This document shows, in pieces, positions 49,647 through 58,538 of a stretch of DNA of 64,000 bases. The notes below the pieces were generated by a model. It worked only from the letters and a program-made list of their open reading frames with translations. It searched no databases and was not told the DNA's origin. The stretch is taken from the NCBI RefSeq assembly GCF_017745275.1, contig NZ_JAGHZS010000009.1, positions 248,001 to 312,000 of the forward strand, in the 5' to 3' direction. A program made the position numbers and the translations under genes. How positions within the stretch are numbered: position 1 is the stretch's first letter; every line of letters starts with the position of its first letter. This stretch comes from Chitinophaga sp. (GTDB lineage Bacteria > Bacteroidota > Bacteroidia > Chitinophagales > Chitinophagaceae).

Positions 49647-49700
49647 AAAAGATAAGGGAAGATAGATGAACCATCTGCTCATCTATCTTCCCTTATCTTT
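49647..49700. terminator. Long hairpin downstream of the polyprenyl synthetase gene
   Basis: aaagataagggaagatagatga and its reverse complement tcatctatcttcccttatcttt, about 40 nt after the stop of the minus-strand gene. Confidence 0.6.
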
Positions 49701-49740
49701 CCTATCTTTCAATATCTTAAAAACAAAAATCAGGAAACCA

Positions 49741-50703
49741 TTAATATGCCCGATCGGTAGTATACCGTACTAATTCCTCCAGCGCAGCACGAACGGGAGA
49801 AGCAGGAAAAGTATATAACAAAGCAAATGCTTCATCGCGGTAAGCCATCATTTTTTCAGCGGCATATTGTAAGCCACCTGATTGGTTAACTATATTGACT
49901 ACAAAGTTAACCTGGTCTTTATCAGTGTGCTGATGTTTAACGATATGGAGTATTTTTTTCTTCAGTACAGGATCCGCATTTTTTACTGTATAAATCAGCG
50001 GCAGGGTTACTTTCTTTTCCTTGATATCATTACCGGTAGGCTTTCCGATATCCGCAGTGCCATAATCAAACAGGTCGTCTTTTAACTGAAAGGCCATGCC
50101 CACCTTTTGTCCGAAGTCGTGAAGCTTTTTCACCACAGCCGGATCAGTAGTGGTAGAAGAAGCTCCAGCTGCACAGGCAGCAGCCAGGAACGAAGCCGTT
50201 TTAGCATTGATGAGATCAAAATAATCCGATTCTTCAAAGCTTAGTTTATTCGCTTTGGTCATCTGCAATAATTCTCCTTCTATCATTTGCCGGATGGCAT
50301 CGGAGTAAATTTTCAACAAGCCGGGGTCGTTGTTATCCAGTGCCAGCAGTACGCCTTTGGTAAACAACTGGTCACCCACCATCACGGATACACGATTTTT
50401 CCATAGGGCATTTACAGAAAAAGCGCCCCGGCGCTTCATGGCGTCATCTACCATATCGTCGTGCACCAGGGAAGCTGTATGCAGTATTTCCACAAGCAGC
50501 GCCGCCCGGTAGCTGCCATCATTGATAGCGCCACATAAACGGGCACAAAGCAACACGAACATGGGCCGCATTTGCTTACCCTTATGGGCCACAATATCGG
50601 TCATGATCCTGTTCAACAATGCAACATCGCTTTGCATTGCCTGCTTAAAAATTTCGTCAAATTGCTGTAATTCGCTACCTATCGTTTCCCTGGCTAACTG
50701 CAT
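49741..50703 (-). CDS. polyprenyl synthetase (trans-isoprenyl diphosphate synthase)
   Basis: 320 aa; LVHDDMVDDAMKRRG (DDxxD) and FQLKDDLFDYGTADIGKPTGNDIKEKKVTLPLIY. Confidence 0.96.
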   Translation of the reverse strand: MQLARETIGSELQQFDEIFKQAMQSDVALLNRIMTDIVAHKGKQMRPMFVLLCARLCGAINDGSYRAALLVEILHTASLVHDDMVDDAMKRRGAFSVNALWKNRVSVMVGDQLFTKGVLLALDNNDPGLLKIYSDAIRQMIEGELLQMTKANKLSFEESDYFDLINAKTASFLAAACAAGASSTTTDPAVVKKLHDFGQKVGMAFQLKDDLFDYGTADIGKPTGNDIKEKKVTLPLIYTVKNADPVLKKKILHIVKHQHTDKDQVNFVVNIVNQSGGLQYAAEKMMAYRDEAFALLYTFPASPVRAALEELVRYTTDRAY

Positions 50704-50764
50704 CGTAAATGATCACTATGAATGGGGCCGAAATTACTACATCTGTACGAAAATCCCTTGGATG

Positions 50765-52027
50765 CTATTTTATATCTACATCAAAACTGCTGTAAATGCC
50801 GTTCCCCGTCTTTTTCAGAATGGTATATTTCCCTTTATATAACAACAATGGCGGCTGCTCCCCGGCATTATTCATATACACCACATCTATGGCAATCGCT
50901 TTGGCACCCTGCGCCTTCAACTCATCAGGCAGGTACGCAGCAAACATACAGGGATACTCTTTTAATTGCTCCGACGGAATACGATACACCGTTCTGGGTT
51001 CTATATCTCTAAAAAGATAGTCCGGCCGCAATAGCGAATCTTTCCAGGCAACATTCATGATAGTACAATCAACGGAGTAATAGCTCCGGAAACACCTGCC
51101 GGTACGGCGGCGTTGCAGCACATAGGGGCGGGACTGCCGCAGCGTATCTTTTGTCAGCGAGTCAATTACAGTGGTGCGTAAAGTCAAATCCTGGTCTATG
51201 GCCAGTATAGGCACATCCGGCGCCATCATCGCCAGTTGCGATCCCATCATCGTACCATCTTTGTTCAGGTGCGCATGTCCCACATGGATAACAAATTTAC
51301 TTTTAGGATTGGCCTGCATCACCTTATAAATATTCGCTGCCTGCCCTTTTTCCCGTGAAAGCGTAAAATAGAAATCACGCTCTCCATTAGGCTTTACCGT
51401 TATAATCATAGAGTCTGGCGGATCAAAGGCCAGGTACTTGATAGAGCCATATTGATCCAGCTTTATACTATCATCCCAGCCTGGCTTTGCATCGTACTCG
51501 TATGACTTTACCTGGTACCCGGACTTAAACGCATAACGGATCAATTCCCCATAATTGGGCTCGTTCAGATACAGTCCATCCGTGCTTACCGGGTAATGGT
51601 TTTTATCAAGTTCATGATGCGGCCAAATCCCTTCGGCCATAAAAACATTGTAGCCCTTTTTAGATAGGGCGCCAAGTAATGACTTCGTAAATAAACGGTG
51701 CTCTGCACGGCCATGGGCCTCATTGATCATAATAATGCGGTATTTATCCGCCTGGTCCAGTATATACTGCCGGGCGTCTATTACCTTATCCTCCCGGAGA
51801 TTTATGAAAATATCATCCACTCGTCCATTCAGGGAATCTTCATAGACGACTGCTTCCGCGGCATGCCCTGCTACAGACAGTCGGTCCATATTATAGTTGA
51901 GATGCCAGTACGCATTTCCGCTTACTGCCTTTATGCTATCTGTAAAATCATATCGGGGATTACCTACCGGGGGATTATCATGAAAAGATGACAGCGCCAG
52001 GAGTAATAGGGCTACAAAAGTTCTCAT
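50765..52027 (-). CDS. secreted protein, possibly erythromycin-esterase/ChaN-like fold
   Basis: 420 aa; signal peptide; IMINEAHGRAEHRLFTKSLLGALSKKGYNVFMAEGIWPHHELDK. Confidence 0.45.
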   Translation of the reverse strand: MRTFVALLLLALSSFHDNPPVGNPRYDFTDSIKAVSGNAYWHLNYNMDRLSVAGHAAEAVVYEDSLNGRVDDIFINLREDKVIDARQYILDQADKYRIIMINEAHGRAEHRLFTKSLLGALSKKGYNVFMAEGIWPHHELDKNHYPVSTDGLYLNEPNYGELIRYAFKSGYQVKSYEYDAKPGWDDSIKLDQYGSIKYLAFDPPDSMIITVKPNGERDFYFTLSREKGQAANIYKVMQANPKSKFVIHVGHAHLNKDGTMMGSQLAMMAPDVPILAIDQDLTLRTTVIDSLTKDTLRQSRPYVLQRRRTGRCFRSYYSVDCTIMNVAWKDSLLRPDYLFRDIEPRTVYRIPSEQLKEYPCMFAAYLPDELKAQGAKAIAIDVVYMNNAGEQPPLLLYKGKYTILKKTGNGIYSSFDVDIK

Positions 52028-52071
52028 AAGGGATTTATCAACTTTGGTTGACCTCTAAAACGGCGGGACAA

Positions 52072-52503
52072 TTATTTTATTTTCCTTTCCAGGAAATAAT
52101 CCACACCTATACGCCCGCCACCAAAGATGAACAGGGTGAACAACATCACTATATAATAAAGTGGAATTTCGTAGCCATTATCCCCCGCAGCAAAACCATT
52201 CTGCCAGTGTACAGTGGCAATAGCAACGCCCATACTGAAAATAAGTGGCAGCGTAATATAACGAACAAACAATCCAAGGGTTAATAATACAACGCCGGCT
52301 ACTTCTGTAATACCTACCAGGTAAGCACTGATATAAGGCAAAGGAATATGCAGTTGTGCAAACCAATCGCCGATACCATGAATATCACTCCATTTCATTT
52401 TTGCCGGCAAATAAAACCCATACGCCAATACTAACCGCATCAACAGCAGTGGTAAGTCTTTCAGGGCCGACAACCGGCGGGCAAAAACAGCGTAGGTGCG
52501 CAT
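52072..52503 (-). CDS. DoxX-family membrane protein, HvfD-like
   Basis: 143 aa; LVLAYGFYLPAKMKWSDIHGIGDWFAQLHIPLPYISAYLVGITEVAGVVLLTLGLFVRY; 3' end of the cluster. Confidence 0.88.
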   Translation of the reverse strand: MRTYAVFARRLSALKDLPLLLMRLVLAYGFYLPAKMKWSDIHGIGDWFAQLHIPLPYISAYLVGITEVAGVVLLTLGLFVRYITLPLIFSMGVAIATVHWQNGFAAGDNGYEIPLYYIVMLFTLFIFGGGRIGVDYFLERKIK

Positions 52504-52506
52504 ATG

Positions 52507-53256
52507 TTATAATTGAAATCCTAATACAAAATGTTGCTGTTGCATCTGTTTCAAAAAGTTCAACGTATCCTGTTCCAGTGTATCCGTATCTGTTATATGA
52601 AGCTGAGGGGCATAATCCAGTATATCCTTTACCGTTATACCCAGTACCAACTGCTCCGTTAAAAACGCCAGCCAGGGCGATAAGTCCATAAACTCCACAT
52701 TCCCTGTTTCCGGATGCCGGTACAACAATACAAAGTAAATGCCTTTGTTCGCCAGCAATGCTTTCGGCTTCGCCACCAGATGAACGGGATAGCTAAACGA
52801 CAACAACCGGTGCTCCGGGTTGAGTACCAGCGGCGTTTCCAGCCAATCACCGGCAAGGGCATACGGTTCCGCGGGAATATCTTCCATGTTGTATACTTCC
52901 ATTTCTGCCCATTCAAAAGCCAGCAGGTCGTGGAGATAGGGCAGCTCATACACTTCCTCCCAATTATGCTCTACGGCGTAGGTATAAAATTCCAGCGGCA
53001 ACTTCCATACCTGGTACGACTGGCAGGCATGATGCGAAAAGAAGTCTTTCACCATACTTTTCCATTTCCGTGCAGGAATATTATTATACGCAATGGGAAA
53101 CGCATTTTCCATGGTATCGTTGATCATATTGAATACCAAGCGGCGATAGTGCTTCAGCCGGTCCGGCGCTACGCCGGGCAGCTTCACTTTTTCACCCGTT
53201 CTGCAAAACGCCGAAAAAGTTTGCTGTATATGATAGGTGTCAGGCAACAAGTTCAT
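52507..53256 (-). CDS. HvfC/BufC-like (DUF2063-type) partner protein of a DUF692/MNIO enzyme
   Basis: 249 aa; RLKHYRRLVFNMINDTMENAFPIAYNNIPARKWKSMVKDFFSHHACQSYQVWKLPLEF; overlaps the DUF692 gene. Confidence 0.85.
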   Translation of the reverse strand: MNLLPDTYHIQQTFSAFCRTGEKVKLPGVAPDRLKHYRRLVFNMINDTMENAFPIAYNNIPARKWKSMVKDFFSHHACQSYQVWKLPLEFYTYAVEHNWEEVYELPYLHDLLAFEWAEMEVYNMEDIPAEPYALAGDWLETPLVLNPEHRLLSFSYPVHLVAKPKALLANKGIYFVLLYRHPETGNVEFMDLSPWLAFLTEQLVLGITVKDILDYAPQLHITDTDTLEQDTLNFLKQMQQQHFVLGFQL

Positions 53257-54073
53257 TTTTCAATTTCCATTGTTTGTGACAAATACTTTTCAATCTTGAT
53301 AATTCTCCCTGCAGTTCCGCCATCTCCGGTATGTTAAAGTCGCGCTCCAGCAATACCGGCACCGGCTGCAAGTGTTGCAGCGTCCATTCAAACAGGTCGT
53401 ACACAGGGTCAATAATAGGCTCTCCATGTGTATCTATAATCAGGTCCGGCGCTACCTGCTCATGGCCGGCCATGTGGATATAGGCCACTTTATCCAGCGG
53501 CAGTTGGGTAATAAATGCTTTGGCATCATACTGATGGTTGAAAGCATTGACATAAATATTATTCACATCCAGCAATAACTGGCAGCCAGACTGTTTCACC
53601 ACTTCCTTAATAAAATCTACTTCGCTCATTTCTGCTGCCACAGGGGTGTAGTAAGACACAATCTCCATCACCAGTGGACGTTGCAGATAATCCTGCACCT
53701 GCTGTATCCGCGTAGCAATATGCTTTACCGCATCCATCCGGAAAGGAATAGGCAGCAGGTCATAAAGATGCGCATTATCACATTTGGAATAGCTCAGGTG
53801 TTCTGAATACAACTGAACTTTATATTCATTCAGGAAGGCTTTGATATACTGTAAGAATTCTTTGTTCAGTGCTTCCGGGCTGCCGATCGACAGCGAAAGA
53901 CCGTGGCATAAAACCGGGTACTTCTCTACTACCCGGTGTAATACCTTCTTCCAGTAACCGCCTATATTCATCCAGTTTTCAGGTGCAAACTCAATGAAGT
54001 CGGGCCTGATATGTTCACCGTTGATCAGTTCTTCGGCAAACTCTCTGCGAAAACCTACACCTACCATGATCAT
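53240..54073 (-). CDS. DUF692 / multinuclear non-heme iron oxidase (MNIO), HvfB/BufB-like
   Basis: 277 aa; GVGFRREFAEELI...PDFIEFAPENWMNIGG...VLCHGLSLSIGSPEALN...YSEHLSYS...LLLDVNNIYVNAFNH...YIHMAGHEQVAPDLIIDTHGEPI. Confidence 0.95.
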   Translation of the reverse strand: MIMVGVGFRREFAEELINGEHIRPDFIEFAPENWMNIGGYWKKVLHRVVEKYPVLCHGLSLSIGSPEALNKEFLQYIKAFLNEYKVQLYSEHLSYSKCDNAHLYDLLPIPFRMDAVKHIATRIQQVQDYLQRPLVMEIVSYYTPVAAEMSEVDFIKEVVKQSGCQLLLDVNNIYVNAFNHQYDAKAFITQLPLDKVAYIHMAGHEQVAPDLIIDTHGEPIIDPVYDLFEWTLQHLQPVPVLLERDFNIPEMAELQGELSRLKSICHKQWKLKNELVA

Positions 54074-54152
54074 CCTATTTAATTAGTATGAAATAAAATA
54101 GGGAAAGGCCGGTTGTTGTGCGGTATACCGGCCTCTGTCCCTATTCAAATAA

Positions 54153-54494
54153 TTATTGACCAGATTTGGTAGTATCACTACCTTTCTTGGTACCTTTCTT
54201 AGCGCCTTTTTTGTTACCACATTTACCTTCTCCACATTTGCCCTGGCCGCATTTACCTTCTTTTGATTTACCGGCAGAGGCGCTGTCTTTTTTCGCTCCA
54301 CAAGCCAGTTCCATTGTGTTAGCAGCAGTGCCGGCAGTACCTGTCAACGCATTTCTTACCGCAGCTCCTGAACCAAGGTTAGTGTAACTAACTGGTTTGG
54401 CAGATACCTGCAGAGACGCTAAACCCAGTATAGCACTGGCTACCAGAGATCCGGAAAACAATACTTTTTTGCTGATTGAATTGTTGCTTTTCAT
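54153..54494 (-). CDS. HvfA/BufA-like RiPP precursor with EGKCG-QGKCG-EGKCG core
   Basis: 113 aa; signal-peptide-like leader, MELACGAKKDSASAGKSKEGKCGQGKCGEGKCGNKKGAKKGTKKGSD; directly upstream of DUF692 gene. Confidence 0.9.
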   Translation of the reverse strand: MKSNNSISKKVLFSGSLVASAILGLASLQVSAKPVSYTNLGSGAAVRNALTGTAGTAANTMELACGAKKDSASAGKSKEGKCGQGKCGEGKCGNKKGAKKGTKKGSDTTKSGQ

Positions 54495-54540
54495 GTTTTG
54501 ACGATTTAAAAACGGAGTTAAAAATTGATATGTTTGATTG

Positions 54541-54570
54541 TATAGACGTGGTGATTAAAAAATCCTTACA
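54541..54570 (-). promoter_or_regulatory. Candidate ECF-sigma promoter for the hvfA-like gene
   Basis: Minus strand TGTAAGG-N15-CGTCTATA (-35-like 54564-54570, -10-like 54541-54548), 47 nt upstream of the precursor ATG. Confidence 0.55.
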
Positions 54571-54579
54571 GATACTGCC

Positions 54580-54855
54580 TTATTTTTTTTTGTTTTCTGC
54601 AATCACCTTTTCCCATTTTTCTTTGAGAGATGGGTCGGGCAATAAGTCTGTTTGTGCTACCATTCCATCCAGGTGTGTATCTATGATCTTGCTTTGTTGG
54701 GCATATCTTCTGCAGTAAATACAAATCAGCAAGTGTATTTTCATGCCCATTCTTTGCCAGAAAGAAAGCGCTGCATGTTGCAATTCCTTTTCTATCATTA
54801 GCGTCACCTCTTTACAACAGGGCATCCAGCTATGTTTTTGTGTTGCCATTATCAA
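54580..54855 (-). CDS. small zinc-type anti-sigma factor
   Basis: 91 aa; HLLICIYC (HxxxCxxC) motif and N-terminal CC; overlaps the sigma gene stop. Confidence 0.75.
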   Translation of the reverse strand: MIMATQKHSWMPCCKEVTLMIEKELQHAALSFWQRMGMKIHLLICIYCRRYAQQSKIIDTHLDGMVAQTDLLPDPSLKEKWEKVIAENKKK

Positions 54856-55412
54856 TTACGAAACCAGTTTTTTTCAAGACAACTTCTCAGTTGCAACTTT
54901 GCGCGGTGAACAATCACCCAATAGTTAGACGTAGTAATTGATAATTCCTTACAGATGTCGGTAGATTCTTTTTCTTCGAGGTACTTCAGATTAAACACTT
55001 TCTTGCCGATTTCGTTCAACTTATTCATGCAGGCGCGCAGCATACTATAAAAATCGGTTTGCTCCTGTTTGCTATTAATGTCTGATATCCAGGCTTTGGG
55101 GGCCATTTCTTTGTTCCAATGTCCCTTTTCATTAAAAAATAAATGATGCGGATCACTATCATGAATGCTAACGGTAACAGTTGCTTTGCCAGCGGCGCGA
55201 AAGTGATCAATAATCTTATGTTTCAGAATAGCCATCAACCAGGTTTTCTCACTGCTTTCGCCGCGAAACTGCACTGCTGCCTGTAACGCACTGAGAAAAG
55301 TATCCTGAACCAGATCTTGTGCCAGTTCGCTATCTGATACCCGAATTACTGCAAACTTATACAGGTCATCTGCATATAACTTTACCCATTCATCGGGATT
55401 ACAGGTTGCCAT
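54852..55412 (-). CDS. RNA polymerase ECF sigma factor
   Basis: 186 aa; AQDLVQDTFLSALQAAVQFRGESSEKTWLMAILKHKIIDHFR and KESTDICKELSITTSNYWVIVHRAKLQLRSCLEKNW. Confidence 0.95.
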   Translation of the reverse strand: MATCNPDEWVKLYADDLYKFAVIRVSDSELAQDLVQDTFLSALQAAVQFRGESSEKTWLMAILKHKIIDHFRAAGKATVTVSIHDSDPHHLFFNEKGHWNKEMAPKAWISDINSKQEQTDFYSMLRACMNKLNEIGKKVFNLKYLEEKESTDICKELSITTSNYWVIVHRAKLQLRSCLEKNWFRN

Positions 55413-55640
55413 TGATTGTGCTCTTGAGTTTAACGCTGTTTAATCATAGCATATTTTGCGTATATGCTGTAGAAAGCTTACGGAAATTTAGCTGTTTTAG
55501 TTTTCTCTCTGCCCCAAAAAAATGTTAAAGACGGATAACCGGGGTTAAGGAATGGTAAATGGTACGGTGAGTTGGCTAGTATTCGCCATTTTGTACTATT
55601 TTTGGCCCGTACCCAATGAAATATGAAATAAATTAGGCCA

Positions 55641-56360
55641 ATGAAAAATGAAATGTCGCCTGTAACATCCGTATACTTTGTTACTTTATTAAAGGCATAT
55701 TTACGTGGGACTAAAACCAGGCAAGAGGTGATAGCCGAATTACGTGGCGTTACCCCGATGCAGCACAAGGAGGAAGATACAGACACCGAAGTGAGCAGGT
55801 TATTGTTAAGAACTGCCAGCGAATTAAACGAAGACTATTACCAGGACATCGTGACTGCCATTTCTAACGCTGGCGATACCACGCCCAGCCGGGAAGGTGT
55901 GATTCATCAACTGGAAGCCATGCTGACCGGCTATATCACGCCCCAACAACTGCTTCAATGGGCCACCTGGCATAATGAACCCGATACGGAAGACGGTGTC
56001 AGCTTCTTCAACGACATTGCAGTAGATTATTTCTGCACGCAACTCCTGCCTGCTTCTTTTGAAGAATTAACGCTTACCCAATACAAACAAGCCCTTAAAA
56101 TTTTCCAGACGGGCACCCATAATAGCCTGAAAGATAAAGTAGCACTGGTACTGCTATCAGAAAAAGAAAGGCAACGGTTTCTCTTTTACCTGGGCGATTA
56201 CATCCAGGGACATACTTCTCCGGAACAACTGGATGTATACCTGCTCCATAAATTCGGCATGGATCATCACTCATTCCCTTATATGTCGTCACTTTCCGCT
56301 ATTATGCACGACCCGGGTAAACTGCCGGCATTGCTGCACATAGCTGCTATGGACGCATAA
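55641..56360 (+). CDS. hypothetical protein, all-helical
   Basis: 239 aa, good coding length; no recognised family. Confidence 0.6.
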   Translation: MKNEMSPVTSVYFVTLLKAYLRGTKTRQEVIAELRGVTPMQHKEEDTDTEVSRLLLRTASELNEDYYQDIVTAISNAGDTTPSREGVIHQLEAMLTGYITPQQLLQWATWHNEPDTEDGVSFFNDIAVDYFCTQLLPASFEELTLTQYKQALKIFQTGTHNSLKDKVALVLLSEKERQRFLFYLGDYIQGHTSPEQLDVYLLHKFGMDHHSFPYMSSLSAIMHDPGKLPALLHIAAMDA

Positions 56361-56363
56361 ATT

Positions 56364-57227
56364 CTACCGGATAATATCCGCCACCCGCACTGCACGGTTT
56401 TCACCACTCACAATATCGGTGGTATAGGTAATTTCCCTGTCGCCGTTACTATACACCAGCTCCACTTCCAGCGGCATAGCTACCAGCGGATAGTTACCGG
56501 CTGTCAACATCGTCGCTATCTGATCTTTATAATACTCCGGCATAAAAGCATATCCGGGGAAAAGGGCATGCGGCTGCAAAGGTACCCACACCTGTGCACT
56601 AACCAGCGTGCGACCGGTACTACTTACACCTCCGGAATCAGTGACCGTATTATTAGCCACATATGCTTCGCAGGCGATACCTGCAATCACTTTTTGCCCG
56701 CCGGTTTTCACCAACTGATTCAAATACCCTGTTTCAGCAGGATAAATGGGGGCTATATTGGTCAGATCCAGCTTTTCTTTGGTACCGCTGCCGGTTTGAT
56801 GAATAGCGGTTACACTCAACTGTGCTCCTCTTGCAAAATCGGCGTAAAACTGGTAGCGCGCCCCATTTCCCTTACTCAGTAAATGAATGGCCATCCGCGG
56901 CGCCGCACTGCTATAGTAAATCACTACCTGTTCTCCCCCATTGATTACCCGCTGATTGCCCTGCCAGGCTTCCATTTCCTGGTACACCGCCACATCAAAT
57001 TCAAATACAGAATCTATCATTACCTGCTCATCACCACCAATAACCAGGGAAGCATGCTCACTGACCGGCTTTACATAGCTCGCCTCATAAGGCCCTTCAG
57101 CTAAGAGTGTATCCGTTTTGGAAGTAGTGAGATGCCGGACTTTGTCCGTCATTTTTCTGAGGAACTGCGCATGTATAACAGTGGAGCATAGGATCAGCCA
57201 CCCGAGCAGGAACACCCGCTTATTCAT
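56364..57227 (-). CDS. hypothetical secreted protein
   Basis: ORF to 57305, likely start MNKRVFLLGWLILCSTVIHAQ (signal peptide); the upstream ORF extension runs into repeat H4. Confidence 0.65.
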   Translation of the reverse strand: MNKRVFLLGWLILCSTVIHAQFLRKMTDKVRHLTTSKTDTLLAEGPYEASYVKPVSEHASLVIGGDEQVMIDSVFEFDVAVYQEMEAWQGNQRVINGGEQVVIYYSSAAPRMAIHLLSKGNGARYQFYADFARGAQLSVTAIHQTGSGTKEKLDLTNIAPIYPAETGYLNQLVKTGGQKVIAGIACEAYVANNTVTDSGGVSSTGRTLVSAQVWVPLQPHALFPGYAFMPEYYKDQIATMLTAGNYPLVAMPLEVELVYSNGDREITYTTDIVSGENRAVRVADIIR

Positions 57228-57279
57228 AGGAATAGATTTACCCTCAATATACATTAAATTATTCCAATATATCATAAGG

Positions 57280-57406
57280 AGCAGAAAGCATAAAGCCGAA
57301 AGCAAAAAGCTATTGTAGCGAATGACGAAAGCGAGTATTTTAATTACTATCCGCTTTTATCATTCGCTACAATAGCTTTTTGCTTTATGCTTTCCGCTTC
57401 TTCCTC
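57280..57406 (-). repeat. Heptad-armed hairpin H4 (A-type arms)
   Basis: agcaaaaagctattgtagcgaatga perfectly complemented by tcattcgctacaatagctttttgct, with further heptads outside; starts at the stop codon of the gene ending at 57406. Confidence 0.9.
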
Positions 57407-58389
57407 TAACTCACCATCAGACTACAGCCCCGCAATGCGGAGTTATCCAGCCGGCCCAATATTTCAAAACGGCCATCAGCATACATTCGCCCGATATCTT
57501 CAGTAGCAATGAAAGCACAGGAATATATATTAGCCAGGTCAATCACATTGATGACGCCAGCCCCTTTGGCAGCAGAAATCTGGAACGGATCATTTTCATC
57601 ACGCAGCAATACCTTCATCCAGGGCGGCGTTTCAAACAGGCCATCTCCTTTGGAATAGGCCTGCGACAATAACTCCGTCATGCCATATTCAGCATGAATA
57701 ACGGCAGCGCCTAATCGTTCTTTCAGGAACTGGTGCACTTCCTGGCGGGTCCATTCTTCCCGGCGCCCTTTCATACCACCGGTTTCCATTACAATGGTAT
57801 GGCGCAACTGCAGCGTGTATTGCTCTGCGAAGTCGAGCAAACCAAAGGTCACCCCAATCAGCAATACCTTCTGCCCACGGGCTTCCAATGCCTGCAAATG
57901 ATGAGATAACTTATCATGCTCGTACAGGTAAAAACCACTTTCTGCATGCCCGCTGCGTTCCACCATCTCCTGCACCATCCGCACCAGGGAGGAATGCTGC
58001 CGCTCCAGGTAGGAAGGCAACAATCCCAGGATCACATAATCGCTCACCGGCCCATAAAACTGCTCAAAAGCCGTCATAAAGCTCCGGGTGTAAATAGCAG
58101 CCTCCTTAACCAGGTGACGGCTGTTCACCGTTTGGGTAGTACCACTGCTCTCAAATAGCAACTCCGGCTCAAAATGACCGGCTACTACCTCGTGGGATTT
58201 AAAAAATTGTATAGGCAGATAGGGAATTTCGTAGATGTTTTTCACCGATGCGGGCGACTTATGCAGGGCATCCACATACGCCCGGTACAAGTCATTTTCC
58301 CGGTACTGATAACGGAAAACTTCCAGGGCGGCAGCTTCCAGCCCACTTTCCTGCAATGAAAATATATATTCCGGAGATACCGCGGTCAT
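57406..58389 (-). CDS. LuxE-like acyl-protein synthetase / acyl transferase
   Basis: 327 aa; IPYLPIQFFKSHEVV...LLFESSGTTQTVNSRHLV...HAEYGMTELLSQAYS. Confidence 0.85.
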   Translation of the reverse strand: MTAVSPEYIFSLQESGLEAAALEVFRYQYRENDLYRAYVDALHKSPASVKNIYEIPYLPIQFFKSHEVVAGHFEPELLFESSGTTQTVNSRHLVKEAAIYTRSFMTAFEQFYGPVSDYVILGLLPSYLERQHSSLVRMVQEMVERSGHAESGFYLYEHDKLSHHLQALEARGQKVLLIGVTFGLLDFAEQYTLQLRHTIVMETGGMKGRREEWTRQEVHQFLKERLGAAVIHAEYGMTELLSQAYSKGDGLFETPPWMKVLLRDENDPFQISAAKGAGVINVIDLANIYSCAFIATEDIGRMYADGRFEILGRLDNSALRGCSLMVS

Positions 58390-58538
58390 GTAAATCTTTC
58401 TTTAAAATCATACAAAGTTAGGGAGAAGAATAAATCTAGCCGCAGTAAGTAACAATTGTAATAAAAAAACGTTTTGTAGAAACGGTATGGTGACGACCGA
58501 ATATTTGTATATTTCCTAAATTAATGTAGGTTTGTTTT

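Noticed and set aside
54083-54301. 72-aa Lys-rich minus-strand ORF overlapping the RiPP precursor
   Set aside because: Alternate frame of the repetitive GKCG/KKG codons; the 113-aa frame has the leader and Cys motif.
56364-57305. Longer start (57305) for the 313-aa protein
   Set aside because: The extra N-terminus reads into hairpin H4; the internal Met at 57227 begins a clear signal peptide.
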